A DNA stretch of 27,389 bases from Actinomycetes bacterium (GCA_023429565.1 JAEZDJ010000034.1:1-27389), one strand, 5' to 3'; numbered from the stretch's first letter, positions 1 to 8,182 are shown. Translations and numbers: made by a program. Notes: generated by a model from the sequence alone, not told the origin.

Positions 1-7
1 ATTAATT

Positions 8-73
8 CGGCACGCCGTCCAGCTAGCTGGCCCGTTTCCCGCCGGATCAGGCTCAGAAATCCTCGGCGTGCCG
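8..73. other. Unassigned dyad structure at the left edge
   Basis: A 9-base arm CGGCACGCC (8-16) is complementary to GGCGTGCCG (65-73). Between them lie a perfect 12-base palindrome CCAGCTAGCTGG (19-30) and a small GGAT/ATCC pair (46-49 with 58-61), so a closed multi-branch RNA fold is possible on either strand. Positions 96-117 add a GCCCGC/GCGGGC hairpin. No U tract follows either one. The fold could be the end of a neighbouring transcript or a leader of a minus-strand gene outside the window. I do not recognise a named RNA family. Positions 1-190 hold no convincing coding sequence. Confidence 0.3.
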
Positions 74-190
74 CCAGCACGCCTGCGGTTTCTTCGCCCG
101 CCCAGCAAGAAGCGGGCTCGCCCGGCCAACGGCCTCGCTTTAATCAGCGCTCCTTTAGACGCCCATGCCGAGACAGAGGGGTCGAACGCC

Positions 191-1327
191 GTGAAAAAAG
201 CGATTGCAGGATATGTGGCAAGTGTCGTTGTGATGCTGCTTGCGCTGGCGGGCTGCACCAACACCGAGCCCTCCGATCAGGGAGCAACGGCAACACCTCC
301 GTCCACTGAAGCACCCTTATCCCCAGCGCCAGACGACACCCTCAATCGCCCCGCAGGGACTCCGGAGGCACTGGCTTCCAACCTTGAAGCCCCCTGGTCA
401 ATAGCCCGATTTGATGATGACTCGGCTCTGATAAGCCAACGGGACACGGGATCTGTCATTGAGGTCGACGTCACGGGCACGACGAGGGAAGCGGGCATCA
501 TCTCGAACGTCGCGCCCAAGGGCGAAGGAGGGCTTCTTGGAATCGCCCTCAATCCAGATGATCCCGATGGGCTCTACGCGTATTACACCTCCTCAACCGA
601 CAACCGAGTGGTGAGGATACCTCTTCTCGGAGAAAGGGGAAACAGAACCCTCGGCGAGCCCACGCCCCTCCTGACCGACATCCCCAAGGCATCGATCCAC
701 AATGGAGGGCGCATCGCCTTCGGACCCGACGGTACCCTGTACATCGCCACGGGAGATGCGGGCAACCCGCAGGATGCGCAGAATCCCGAATCGCTGGCAG
801 GAAAGATACTGCGAATCAACGCCGACGGGTCGGTGCCGGCCGACAACCCCCTCCCGGGCTCCGCCGTGTACACGCTGGGACACCGCAACGTCCAAGGACT
901 CGCCTGGACATCCGATGGGCGCATGTGGGCAAGCGAATTCGGACAGGGAACCTGGGACGAGCTCAACCTCATCAAGGCGGGCGACAACTATGGATGGCCC
1001 GAGGTGGAGGGCAGTGCCGGCACTTCGTCCTTCCATGATCCGGTCGCTCAATGGAAAACGGAGGAAGCGAGCCCCAGCGGGCTGGCAGCCATCGGAAACA
1101 CGTTGTTCATGGCATCCTTGCGCGGTGAGCGCATCTGGGTCATCGACGTGAGCCAGCAGGAAGCCAAAACAGAGGCATGGTTCAACGGTGACTATGGACG
1201 CATTCGCGACGTCGTGGCCGGACCCGGCGAATCGCTCTGGTTTATCACCAACAACACCGACGGACGAGGCACCCCTGATGCCCAGGACGACACGCTCTAC
1301 TCGATCGAGATCAGCTCCTCGGACTGA
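191..1327 (+). CDS. PQQ-dependent sugar dehydrogenase-fold lipoprotein
   Basis: Predicted six-bladed beta-propeller of the glucose/sorbosone dehydrogenase (GSDH, aldose sugar dehydrogenase) family, 378 residues. The GTG at 191 is chosen over upstream in-frame ATGs because AGAGGGG lies about 9 bases before it and the protein then begins with a lipoprotein signal: two lysines, a hydrophobic stretch and lipobox LAGC with Cys22. The mature protein should therefore be anchored on the outer face of the membrane. After a Ser/Thr/Pro-rich linker come family hallmarks: NGGRIAFGPDG, a TGDAGNPQDAQN calcium/cofactor loop, AGKILRINADG, GHRNVQGLAW and a GDNYGWPEVEG-like block. Family members oxidise aldoses with PQQ. 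Whether PQQ is available in a probable strict anaerobe is doubtful, so the true cofactor or substrate may differ. It ends convergently with the esterase gene. Confidence 0.85.
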   Translation: MKKAIAGYVASVVVMLLALAGCTNTEPSDQGATATPPSTEAPLSPAPDDTLNRPAGTPEALASNLEAPWSIARFDDDSALISQRDTGSVIEVDVTGTTREAGIISNVAPKGEGGLLGIALNPDDPDGLYAYYTSSTDNRVVRIPLLGERGNRTLGEPTPLLTDIPKASIHNGGRIAFGPDGTLYIATGDAGNPQDAQNPESLAGKILRINADGSVPADNPLPGSAVYTLGHRNVQGLAWTSDGRMWASEFGQGTWDELNLIKAGDNYGWPEVEGSAGTSSFHDPVAQWKTEEASPSGLAAIGNTLFMASLRGERIWVIDVSQQEAKTEAWFNGDYGRIRDVVAGPGESLWFITNNTDGRGTPDAQDDTLYSIEISSSD

Positions 1328-1381
1328 CAGTCCCCCTCGGTACGGCTCGGTTGAGGTGAGGAAAGCGGAGAGGCATCTGTT

Positions 1382-2353
1382 CTACGGCGTGTCGTTTTTC
1401 GCATAATAGTTTTCGGCGGCAAATTTGAAGCGCTCGACCCAAGCTCGCGTGGCCTCTTTGCCAATCTGCTTGTCAGCCCCAACCATGTCGAACGCATGAT
1501 AGCAGCCCGGGAACACATCCACCTCGGCCGGCACCCCCGCCCGCCTCAGCTCCTCGATATAGGCCACCGTCTCGTCCCGAAAGGGCTCGATGTCCCCGAC
1601 AAAGGTATAGGTTGGCGGAAGGGCGGAATAATCGCTTAGCCGTGCCGGAGCAGCATAGGGAGGAACCCGATCGGTGCCGTAGAGGTCGCGGAGATACATT
1701 TTCCAGCATATTCTGTTCGAATGAGAATCCCACATGGGGGCATTGTTGCCCACCGCCGAAGGAGTGCCCATGCGGTCATCGAGCATCGGGTACAACGGCA
1801 TCTGAAAGGCAACCGCGACCTCGCCCCTGTCCCGCGCATAGGCGGTGAGGCATGACGTCAGCCCACCGCCCGCGCTTTCGCCCGCAACAAAGAGCTGGTC
1901 CGCATTGACCCGCAGGTCGGCAGCATGGTCCTTCAACCATAGCAAGGAGGTGTAGGCATCCTCGAGAGCCGCGGGATAAGGAGCCTGGACCGAAAGGCGG
2001 TAATCAGGTATGACGATTGCCGCAGCCGTCGATGCCATGATTTCACGAGCATAGTGCAATGCCTGTTCAGGCGTGCCAAACGCATAGCCGCCGCCATGCA
2101 GCCACAGCACGCCGGTGGCCGACTCCACCCCGTCGGCGGCATGGCAGACGATGATGCGCAGCAAACTGCCATCTTGGCGCGGTATGAACCGCTCCTCGGC
2201 ATGCATGTCGGAAGGGAACTTCCAATGGATCAACGTGCGCAAAAGCGCGTTGGCAAAGACGAATGACCGCTCATTCCGAAACCGCAGCATGGCGCGGATC
2301 AGAAGGCCCCGGGTCCTCAGCTCCTTGTTGATCATGCCGACGGTCACCCGCAC
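1382..2353 (-). CDS. Alpha/beta hydrolase, HSL-type (acetyl)esterase
   Basis: A 323-residue cytosolic carboxylesterase-like protein of the hormone-sensitive-lipase family (Aes-like; alpha/beta hydrolase fold 3). The oxyanion-hole motif HGGG is at about residues 86-89 and the nucleophile elbow GESAGG places Ser160. EPFRDE at about 256-261 stands where family members carry DPLRDE, so the catalytic acid is probably Glu256, and His286 in CYHAF completes the triad. No signal peptide is visible. The GTG at 2353 is the first start, with a GGGGGTGG stretch just upstream; an internal ATG at 2335 is an alternative. Substrate is unknown; short-chain acyl esters are typical. It is followed (on its own strand) by no gene in this direction before the convergent dehydrogenase. 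Confidence 0.88.
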   Translation of the reverse strand: MRVTVGMINKELRTRGLLIRAMLRFRNERSFVFANALLRTLIHWKFPSDMHAEERFIPRQDGSLLRIIVCHAADGVESATGVLWLHGGGYAFGTPEQALHYAREIMASTAAAIVIPDYRLSVQAPYPAALEDAYTSLLWLKDHAADLRVNADQLFVAGESAGGGLTSCLTAYARDRGEVAVAFQMPLYPMLDDRMGTPSAVGNNAPMWDSHSNRICWKMYLRDLYGTDRVPPYAAPARLSDYSALPPTYTFVGDIEPFRDETVAYIEELRRAGVPAEVDVFPGCYHAFDMVGADKQIGKEATRAWVERFKFAAENYYAKNDTP

Positions 2354-2484
2354 GAACGACCACCCCCACAGGAAGTGTGTCGCGGAGCTGCATCGCGATG
2401 GTTGACGCGCATATTCAAATTCCGTCCTTTGGGCAAGGTCATCGCACGATGCGCTCTGGCCGGTGGTTCTCCTCTTCGAACAGC

Positions 2485-3096
2485 CTATGACGCCTGAGGA
2501 GAAAAACCTAACGCCGCCAATCCGGTAAGCGTTCCCTTGAACTCCAGATTCAGCTCGGGAACCTTCAGAAAATCTTTGGGCAGCATGATGGAGCTTCGCT
2601 TTTTGAAACGTATCGTGGTATCCAGTTCAAGCACTTCCGCCACAAACTGGGAGCAGAAACGATGGTGCTCCCTTCTGAAAAACGGCAAGTTGATCATACC
2701 GCATGCAAGCCCGATCAAGTTGAATTTCCATTTTTCGGAATGTGCCTGATACTCGTCGACATGATCCCGCATGAAACGATATATGCCCTCGGGAACGGAC
2801 AGGGAATACAGGGTGCACGGTATTTCCTTTTTCTTCCTCTTGCATATCCGGGAAGGCGTCTCTATGCGAAACCCCTTTATGGTGAAGCTGAAAAACGTGT
2901 CGAAAGACGGTTCGAACCCTATGGATGCGTGGGAATAGTATCCGCGGGAAAACCCCGACACGGCCTTCGAGAGCGTGTCCGTGTATCTGGTCAAGAGAAC
3001 GTAGATTCGGTAATCGCCCTCGTCGCGCGACTCCTCCCGAACAGCCTTCAGACGCCTTGGCATGGATCGGGCGTAATCTTCAATTTTATGCACCAT
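2485..3096 (-). CDS. Permuted NlpC/P60 (YiiX-like) papain-fold protein
   Basis: A 203-residue protein without signal peptide or membrane segment. Two short blocks suggest the permuted papain-like NlpC/P60 superfamily: YYSHASIGF places His56 early and FCSQFVAEVL places Cys148 late, the His-before-Cys order of the YiiX-type permuted branch. Such proteins are hydrolases or acyltransferases acting on peptide, amide or lipid bonds; no substrate can be deduced here. The ATG at 3096 has only a weak purine-rich site (AGAAAGA) before it. Base composition of this gene and its upstream flank is visibly lower in GC, and richer in AAA/TTT codons, than the genes around it, which suggests separate acquisition. 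Assignment is from motifs only. Confidence 0.65.
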   Translation of the reverse strand: MVHKIEDYARSMPRRLKAVREESRDEGDYRIYVLLTRYTDTLSKAVSGFSRGYYSHASIGFEPSFDTFFSFTIKGFRIETPSRICKRKKKEIPCTLYSLSVPEGIYRFMRDHVDEYQAHSEKWKFNLIGLACGMINLPFFRREHHRFCSQFVAEVLELDTTIRFKKRSSIMLPKDFLKVPELNLEFKGTLTGLAALGFSPQAS

Positions 3097-3455
3097 CGGC
3101 AGTTCTTTCTGTTAAGGAAAGGCTCCACAGAAAAGCATCTGCACCTGAAACGAAGGGGGCATCAAGGGTGGGAAGCAGAAAAGACATCTTCGCATCAGTG
3201 ACCAAAGGGGAACCGTTTCTCATTCGTTGCCATTTCGTAATGCACGATGGAATTCATTTTAAACGGCAGCACGGAGAAAAGCATCCTTGGCAACGAACAC
3301 CCTACATCGAGAGCACAATCCCTCGACAAGATAGAAACATGCCTCACAGATGACATCGGGGAAAGGGCAGGCCGGGATCAAGCCGCCAGCAATCATTCCC
3401 TGCGCACGAAGCATTGCCGCGGCGAGGGCAGAGAGGCCCTCGCCAGAAGCAGCAA
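3097..3455. other. Non-coding stretch of lower GC
   Basis: About 360 bases between two minus-strand genes. It is AT-richer than the surroundings and includes the upstream region of the NlpC/P60-like gene. The only clear structure is the hairpin at 3421-3444. Two similar short segments (CACAGAAAAGCATC near 3127 and CACGGAGAAAAGCATC near 3269) occur but are too short to interpret. No convincing ORF was seen. Confidence 0.5.
3421..3444 (-). terminator. GC-rich hairpin after the NmrA-like gene
   Basis: GGCGAGGGC (3421-3429) and GCCCTCGCC (3436-3444) form a perfect 9-bp stem with a 6-base loop, 11 bases past the stop codon of the minus-strand NAD(P)-binding gene. There is no U tract on the minus strand, so this is a probable but not classical intrinsic terminator. 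Confidence 0.5.
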
Positions 3456-4316
3456 TCAGAAGAGCTCCGTCAATGCCTCGTCCAAAGGCTTCAGAGGCCT
3501 CCCCAAGACCGTCTGAAAATCGGAGCTCTCCACATCAAGGACACCCTCCCCTATCTCGGTATGCAAGGCGGTCAGATATCCGATGAAGCCCGACGGCAAG
3601 CCAGCGTCTTCGAGTCCCTTACGAAAGGCGGCCGGGCTCAGAGACACCACCTCGAAATCCTTGCCCGAAGTCCTGGACAAGGCAGCAGCCAGGTCCGCAT
3701 AGGTCACAGGATGTCCAGAAAGCTCCAGGATGTCCGTGTTCGGAACGGTGGAAGCCCTACCCAAAACGCGAGCCGCCGCCTCTGCGTATTCCCGTCGCAA
3801 AGCCCACCCGACTCGGCCGTCTCCCGCACCGTAGACGAACCGCCCGCCCTCCAAGGCGCCGCCAAGGATGAACTCTTCGTTTTCGAGGTACCAGTTATTC
3901 CTCAAGAAGACATGGTCGATGCCCGACTCGCTGATGATTCCCTCAGTGTAGACATGGTCAGGAGCCAGCATGCACTTTGAATCCTGTGCATTGGCGATAC
4001 TGGTGTAGGCAATGAAGTCGACGCCCTCGCGCCGCGCCGCGTCAACGACATTCCAATGCTGTTCCTGCCGGCTGACAGCCCCGCCCGGAACGGAGGAGAC
4101 GAACAAAAGTCTCTGTATGCCCCCGAAAGCCTCCCGCAGGGAGGACGGATCCGAGTAATCAGCAACCCGCACCTCAAAGCCTTCATCAGCCAGCGCCTGG
4201 CCCTTTTCCTCGTCACGAGCCAAAGCGACCAGGTCGCCCTTGCCCACCGAAGCGCTGAGGTAGTCCAGCGCATGCCTTCCGAACTTGCCCGTGGATCCCG
4301 TCACAAGATATTTCAT
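3456..4316 (-). CDS. NmrA/QorB-like NAD(P)-binding oxidoreductase
   Basis: A 286-residue atypical short-chain dehydrogenase of the NmrA-like group, closest by pattern to NAD(P)H:quinone oxidoreductase QorB (YtfG). The N-terminal Rossmann motif TGSTGKFG occupies residues 6-13, followed by RVADYSDPSSLREAF, LLFVSSVPGG, a YTSIANA block and LRNNWYLEN, all typical of this group. The catalytic Tyr-Lys pair of classical SDRs is not evident, as expected for NmrA-like proteins. A role in quinone or small electrophile reduction, or in redox sensing, is inferred. The ATG at 4316 has a GAAAGGAAG site upstream. It is divergent from the exporter operon, separated by about 530 bases. Confidence 0.85.
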   Translation of the reverse strand: MKYLVTGSTGKFGRHALDYLSASVGKGDLVALARDEEKGQALADEGFEVRVADYSDPSSLREAFGGIQRLLFVSSVPGGAVSRQEQHWNVVDAARREGVDFIAYTSIANAQDSKCMLAPDHVYTEGIISESGIDHVFLRNNWYLENEEFILGGALEGGRFVYGAGDGRVGWALRREYAEAAARVLGRASTVPNTDILELSGHPVTYADLAAALSRTSGKDFEVVSLSPAAFRKGLEDAGLPSGFIGYLTALHTEIGEGVLDVESSDFQTVLGRPLKPLDEALTELF

Positions 4317-4696
4317 AACCGATCTCGCTTCCTTTCTCGATTGGTCGACACACCCGTTTTCACAGAGGCCTTCCGTGCAGTCAGATCATGCCGCCAAGCA
4401 TGCCGAAAAGCTGGACGACAGGGACACGTCGGGTAAAAGAGGCGACTTCGGCCGAGAAGATGTCTCTTTTGCTGCGGAAGCCTGCACAAGGCACGACAGG
4501 AGCTGTCGCACGGAACTTTCAAAGCCCGATGTCTCCACTATATTGCATCGACAATCCAACCAACAAGCATCGCAGGGATACTGTCATCTTGAGGCTCGGC
4601 TGCAAAGCAGGCGTCGACCGATCCCGGACGGGAGAGCGGATTCCCCATCCTCTTCCACTTCGAATCGGCACGCTTCAAGCCGCTGGGCCCCACCTA

Positions 4697-4723
4697 CCGA
4701 ACGGGAGGACCCCTCCCGTTCGG
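4697..4723. repeat. Perfect 12-bp inverted repeat
   Basis: CCGAACGGGAGG (4697-4708) and CCTCCCGTTCGG (4712-4723) are exact reverse complements with a 3-base spacer. An outer GGCCC/GGGCC pair (4686-4690 with 4734-4738) could extend the structure. It lies about 70 bases upstream of the TATAAT element of the exporter operon, with no U tract on either side. It may be an operator, a terminator of an unannotated transcript, or a cruciform site. Confidence 0.6.
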
Positions 4724-4792
4724 CATGCCCATCGGGCCTCCAGCCCTGCAAAGCGTTACCTGCAATCCATGAGCTCGGCCGCCGTCAACGGC

Positions 4793-4798
4793 TATAAT
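4793..4798 (+). promoter_or_regulatory. Consensus -10 box for the exporter operon
   Basis: TATAAT is a perfect -10 hexamer 46 bases before the chosen start at 4845. No good -35 is seen at 16-18 bases (TGAGCT at spacing 17), so an activator may be needed. The box overlaps an upstream in-frame ATG at 4797, arguing that translation does not begin there. Confidence 0.55.
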
Positions 4799-4844
4799 GC
4801 AAATATATGACAATTTCCATCACGATCTCGAGGAGATACTCTGC

Positions 4845-6257
4845 ATGCAGGGCAAGACCGGCTGGCATCCCATGTCCCCCCATCACAGCTCCAACCCAGA
4901 AAGCACCGCTCCTATCGGCGTCCCGCTTGTGAGCGCGCCTTCCAAAGGAGATGCGGAGCGTGCCAATCGGGAGCTCGATGCTTTCGTGCCCCTCGAAAGC
5001 ATCGCAGCCAACAAGCGGCGCAAAAAAACTCGGACCATCATCATCGGAGTCGCCGCTGCAGCACTCGTCATCGTGGGAATTGCGGGGTTCGCCCTCTGGC
5101 AAACCTGGCAGTCGGCCTTGAACGCCATCCCGCCAAAAACAGCAACGGTCGAACGGGCCCTGTTCACCAACAACGTCGAGGGAAAGGGCAGCCTTGAGCC
5201 TGTCAGCTCGGTCATCGCCTCACCCGAAGTGGACGGCATCGTCGAGAGGCTGTCGGTATCCGAAGGATCGACGGTGACCGAAGGAGACGAGCTGTTCACA
5301 ATCAAAAACGACTCCCTAGCCTCAGCCGTCACGCAAGCCGGCTCCCAGCTTGAATCGGCACGCACGGCCCTTGCCCAAGCCCAGAACACGCTGTCTGCCG
5401 CCTATGAATCCCAAAACCAGGTGAGCCAGGCAAGCAGCAGCATGGCAGCCTCCGCCCAAACTTCGCCCTCGGCGAGCGGGAGCGCCCCCGCCCAGACGTT
5501 CGTCGCCGACACGACCTCCTCCAATGCGGAGGTCGCCAATGCAGAGCTGGGCGTCCAGAGCGCCCAAAGCGCCCTCGTCGCCGCCCAGGACTCATACGAC
5601 AGCGCGGTGGCCCAAGCCAACAAGCGGACGGTAAGGGCGTCCATGAGCGGCGTCGTGCTCGTCTGCAACCTCACCCAGGGCATGGCTCTCTCGTCGCTCT
5701 CCACTTCCGGAACCGTGCCCCTGCAAATAGCGGACACGTCTAAAATGATCGTCAAGGTCCCCATCAGCGAAATCGATATCGCAAAGCTGAAGGTCGGTCA
5801 AGAAGCCGAAATCTCCTTCGACGCGCTTTCTGACACCACCTGCACCGCCACCGTGACGCACATCGCAAACAGTGCGTCCTCTTCAGCCGCCTCCCAAGCA
5901 ACCGGAACAGGATCGACGTCCAATTCCGTGCGTTACGAGGTGACGCTGCTGATCGATTCCCCGGATGCCCGACTGAAATCAGGCATGACAGCGCAGGCAA
6001 AAATCACCACTGAGATCATTGAAGACGCGCTTGTGGTATCAAGCTTCGCGATAATTGAAGAAGACGGCGAAACCTCCGTGGCAAAGCTTGACGAGAACAA
6101 CGGGGTGCAACGGGTAAAGGTCACCGTCGTGTCGTCGAACGACACGCAGACGGTGATCGAGGGATCGGTCAAGGAAGGCGACAGGCTCGTCGTCCAGTCT
6201 TCGGGGACCTCTGCCCTGTCCTCGGGCAGCGACATCGGCCTGACGGCAGCTGGGTGA
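4845..6257 (+). CDS. HlyD/MacA-type membrane-fusion adaptor of ABC exporter
   Basis: A 470-residue periplasmic-adaptor-like (RND/MacA/YknX family) protein that would link an ABC exporter to the extracytoplasmic side. The ATG at 4845 is preceded by AGGAG at 4831-4835. A cytosolic N-terminal tail of about 60 residues ends in a basic RRKKTR stop, followed by one membrane helix (about 64-86). Next comes the first half of a lipoyl/barrel-sandwich domain (VDGIVERLSVSEGSTVTEGDELF), a helical hairpin rich in Ala, Gln and Ser (about 160-250), the second lipoyl half (RASMSGVV), and beta-barrel and membrane-proximal domains. The Ser/Ala/Thr-rich insertion in the hairpin (near 190-215) is long and low-complexity. 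First gene of a three-gene operon; the ATPase gene starts 9 bases after its stop. Confidence 0.88.
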   Translation: MQGKTGWHPMSPHHSSNPESTAPIGVPLVSAPSKGDAERANRELDAFVPLESIAANKRRKKTRTIIIGVAAAALVIVGIAGFALWQTWQSALNAIPPKTATVERALFTNNVEGKGSLEPVSSVIASPEVDGIVERLSVSEGSTVTEGDELFTIKNDSLASAVTQAGSQLESARTALAQAQNTLSAAYESQNQVSQASSSMAASAQTSPSASGSAPAQTFVADTTSSNAEVANAELGVQSAQSALVAAQDSYDSAVAQANKRTVRASMSGVVLVCNLTQGMALSSLSTSGTVPLQIADTSKMIVKVPISEIDIAKLKVGQEAEISFDALSDTTCTATVTHIANSASSSAASQATGTGSTSNSVRYEVTLLIDSPDARLKSGMTAQAKITTEIIEDALVVSSFAIIEEDGETSVAKLDENNGVQRVKVTVVSSNDTQTVIEGSVKEGDRLVVQSSGTSALSSGSDIGLTAAG

Positions 6258-6266
6258 GGCAAGCCC

Positions 6267-6983
6267 ATGTCTCCAAGAAGCATCATCCAAACCCAGTCGC
6301 TCACCCGCGCCTACCAGACGAAGGCCGGAACAACCTCGGCATTGCGCGGCGTGTCCTTCGACGTCGCAGCCGGAGAGTTCGTGGCCATCATGGGCCCTTC
6401 GGGGTCGGGCAAGTCAACGCTCATGCACATCCTCGGCTGTCTCGACTCGCCGAGCTCGGGGCGTTACCTGTTTGAGGGCAGGGACATCGCCGGCATCATG
6501 CCGGACGAACTGGCCGACATTCGGGCAACACGCATCGGATTCGTCTTTCAATCGTTCAACCTGCTTCCGCGTACAACGGTGTTGCGCAACGTGCTCCTTC
6601 CCCTGCTGTACACGACCTGCCCGGTGGCGGAGCGCGAGACAAGGGCATGGGCGGCGCTGCGGGCGGTGTCGCTTGAGGAACGATTCTACGACCACAAGAG
6701 CAACGAGATATCCGGAGGGCAGATGCAGCGCGTCGCCATCGCCCGCGCTTTGGTGAACAGCCCGGCCCTCATTCTCGCCGACGAGCCGACCGGCAATCTG
6801 GACACCGCCACTGGGGAGGCGGTGCTGGCGACGTTTGCCAGCTTGCGTGATATGGGCCGCACCATCGTGCTCATCACCCATGAGCCCGACGTCGCTGAAC
6901 ACGCCGATCGCACCCTCTACATCCGCGACGGGCTCATGTATGGGACGTTCGCCGAGATGCAAGCCGCCCGGATGGTGGTCTGA
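6267..6983 (+). CDS. ABC transporter ATP-binding protein, MacB/LolD type
   Basis: A 238-residue cytosolic ATPase that powers the adaptor-permease pair. It has Walker A GPSGSGKST (about residues 43-51), a Q-loop in GFVFQSFNLLPR, signature ISGGQMQRVAIARAL, Walker B LILADEPTGNLD and the switch histidine in LITHEP. The FQSFNLLPR loop and the NLDTATGE block are typical of the MacB/LolD/FtsE-like export group. A GGGTGAGG site at the end of the upstream gene serves as its ribosome binding site. Its stop codon overlaps the permease start (TGATG), so the two are probably translationally coupled. Confidence 0.95.
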   Translation: MSPRSIIQTQSLTRAYQTKAGTTSALRGVSFDVAAGEFVAIMGPSGSGKSTLMHILGCLDSPSSGRYLFEGRDIAGIMPDELADIRATRIGFVFQSFNLLPRTTVLRNVLLPLLYTTCPVAERETRAWAALRAVSLEERFYDHKSNEISGGQMQRVAIARALVNSPALILADEPTGNLDTATGEAVLATFASLRDMGRTIVLITHEPDVAEHADRTLYIRDGLMYGTFAEMQAARMVV

Positions 6984-8182
6984 TGAGATTCCGGGATCTG
7001 CTCTACGAAGTGTACCTTGGTCTCTCGGCCAACAGAATGCGTTCCTTCCTGACCATCCTCGGCATCGTCATTGGAATTTCGTCCGTCATCGCGATGACCT
7101 CGCTCGTAGGGGGAATCGGCAATGCGATGACCTCCTCGCTGGGGCTCGACCAAGCACGCATCATCAACATCACGGCATTGACGGATGCCGATTCCGACGA
7201 TTTCGCGGAACTGGCCACGTTGATGGAAGACGATTACGAGCAGATCATCGTGACCAAGACAGCCTCGGCCACCCTGGAAGCAGAGGGCACAAGCGTCATG
7301 GCCGGCGCCGTCGTCGGCGCCCCCTCGTCCTATGCCTCGACCATGGGGCTCAAGGTCGAGGAGGGCGGGTTTTACACCGCGCAAGACGATGCCCAATCGC
7401 GGCGCCTCGTCGTTGTGGGGCGTGGCTTGGTCAAGGAGCTGTTTGGATCGGAGGATGCCGAGGCACTTGGACGTCAAGTGACCATCGGGTCAGAGCGGTT
7501 CACCATTCTCGGCGTGCTTGAAGGCGGAGGCTCAAGCTCAAACTACCAATCGGCGTATCTTCCTTTGAGCACCATGGAACTACGTCTCCCCGACCTTGTA
7601 GGAAACCTGTCTGGCTATGGGATCATCGCAGAAGGGTCGACCACCGACATCAATGCCTTGACCGAAAACACCCAGCAGAATTTCGCGCGCATCCTCGGAA
7701 GCACCGATCCGAGCAGCGACGTGTTCGTCTATTCCATGGAGCAGCTGCTTGAGCAGCTGTCCATGATCATGTCGGGCTTTTCCCTGCTGCTCGGAGCCAT
7801 AGCCTCGATCTCGCTGTTTGTGGGGGGCATCGGGATCATGAACATGATGCTCACCAATGTGACGGAGCGCATCCGGGAGATCGGCCTTCGCAAAGCCTTG
7901 GGTGCCCGCTCGCGCGACATCGTCCGGCAGTTCCTCGCCGAAGCCGTCATCCTCTGCATCATCGGCGGCCTCATCGGCATCGTGTTCGGCTATCTGGGAT
8001 CATGGGGATTGGCGGCCATCGTCAATCTCGTCAGCCCCGACCTCGGCCTGTCTCCTGCGGTGTCCCTTGAGGCAGTGTTCGCCGCAACGGGAGTGTCAGC
8101 CCTGATCGGCATCGTGTTCGGGTTCTATCCCGCCCGACGTGCAGCCAAGCTTGACCCCATCGAGGCACTGCGCTACCAGTAG
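6983..8182 (+). CDS. MacB-type ABC permease (FtsX-like)
   Basis: A 399-residue membrane protein with the MacB topology: a first membrane helix after about residue 15 (RMRSFLTILGIVIGISSVIAM), a large extracytoplasmic MacB_PCD-type domain (about 45-270), and three C-terminal helices of an FtsX domain starting near SGFSLLLGAIASISLFVGGIGIMN. The motif TERIREIGLRKALGA between helices is the cytosolic coupling region characteristic of this family. It would form the type VII ABC exporter with the two upstream genes. Relatives export macrolides, antimicrobial peptides or toxins (MacAB, YknXYZ); the substrate here is not deducible. It ends 28 bases before a strong hairpin. Confidence 0.93.
   Translation: MRFRDLLYEVYLGLSANRMRSFLTILGIVIGISSVIAMTSLVGGIGNAMTSSLGLDQARIINITALTDADSDDFAELATLMEDDYEQIIVTKTASATLEAEGTSVMAGAVVGAPSSYASTMGLKVEEGGFYTAQDDAQSRRLVVVGRGLVKELFGSEDAEALGRQVTIGSERFTILGVLEGGGSSSNYQSAYLPLSTMELRLPDLVGNLSGYGIIAEGSTTDINALTENTQQNFARILGSTDPSSDVFVYSMEQLLEQLSMIMSGFSLLLGAIASISLFVGGIGIMNMMLTNVTERIREIGLRKALGARSRDIVRQFLAEAVILCIIGGLIGIVFGYLGSWGLAAIVNLVSPDLGLSPAVSLEAVFAATGVSALIGIVFGFYPARRAAKLDPIEALRYQ

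Larger units (their letters stand above)
4317..4844. other. Long divergent intergenic region
   Basis: More than 500 bases separate the divergent NmrA-like gene and the exporter operon. Long frames here have composition and codon use unlike the real genes and no recognisable domain. Structured elements are a perfect dyad (4697-4723) and the TATAAT promoter element (4793-4798). The rest shows nothing I can name. Confidence 0.5.

Noticed and set aside
8..73. TPP-riboswitch-like CTGAGCCTGATCCGG on the minus strand
   Set aside because: The order and spacing of the TPP core motifs are not present; the resemblance is limited to a short string.
68..190. N-terminal extension of the sugar dehydrogenase from an upstream ATG
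   Set aside because: It is basic and proline-rich, precedes a clear lipoprotein signal peptide, and the GTG at 191 has its own ribosome site.
2909..2918. GGTTCGAACC, like a tRNA T-arm
   Set aside because: It lies inside the NlpC/P60-like coding sequence and no acceptor, D or anticodon arms can be built around it.
4285..4797. Plus-strand open frame of about 170 codons
   Set aside because: It has no ribosome site or domain, has atypical amino acid composition, and overlaps the NmrA-like gene start and the promoter region.
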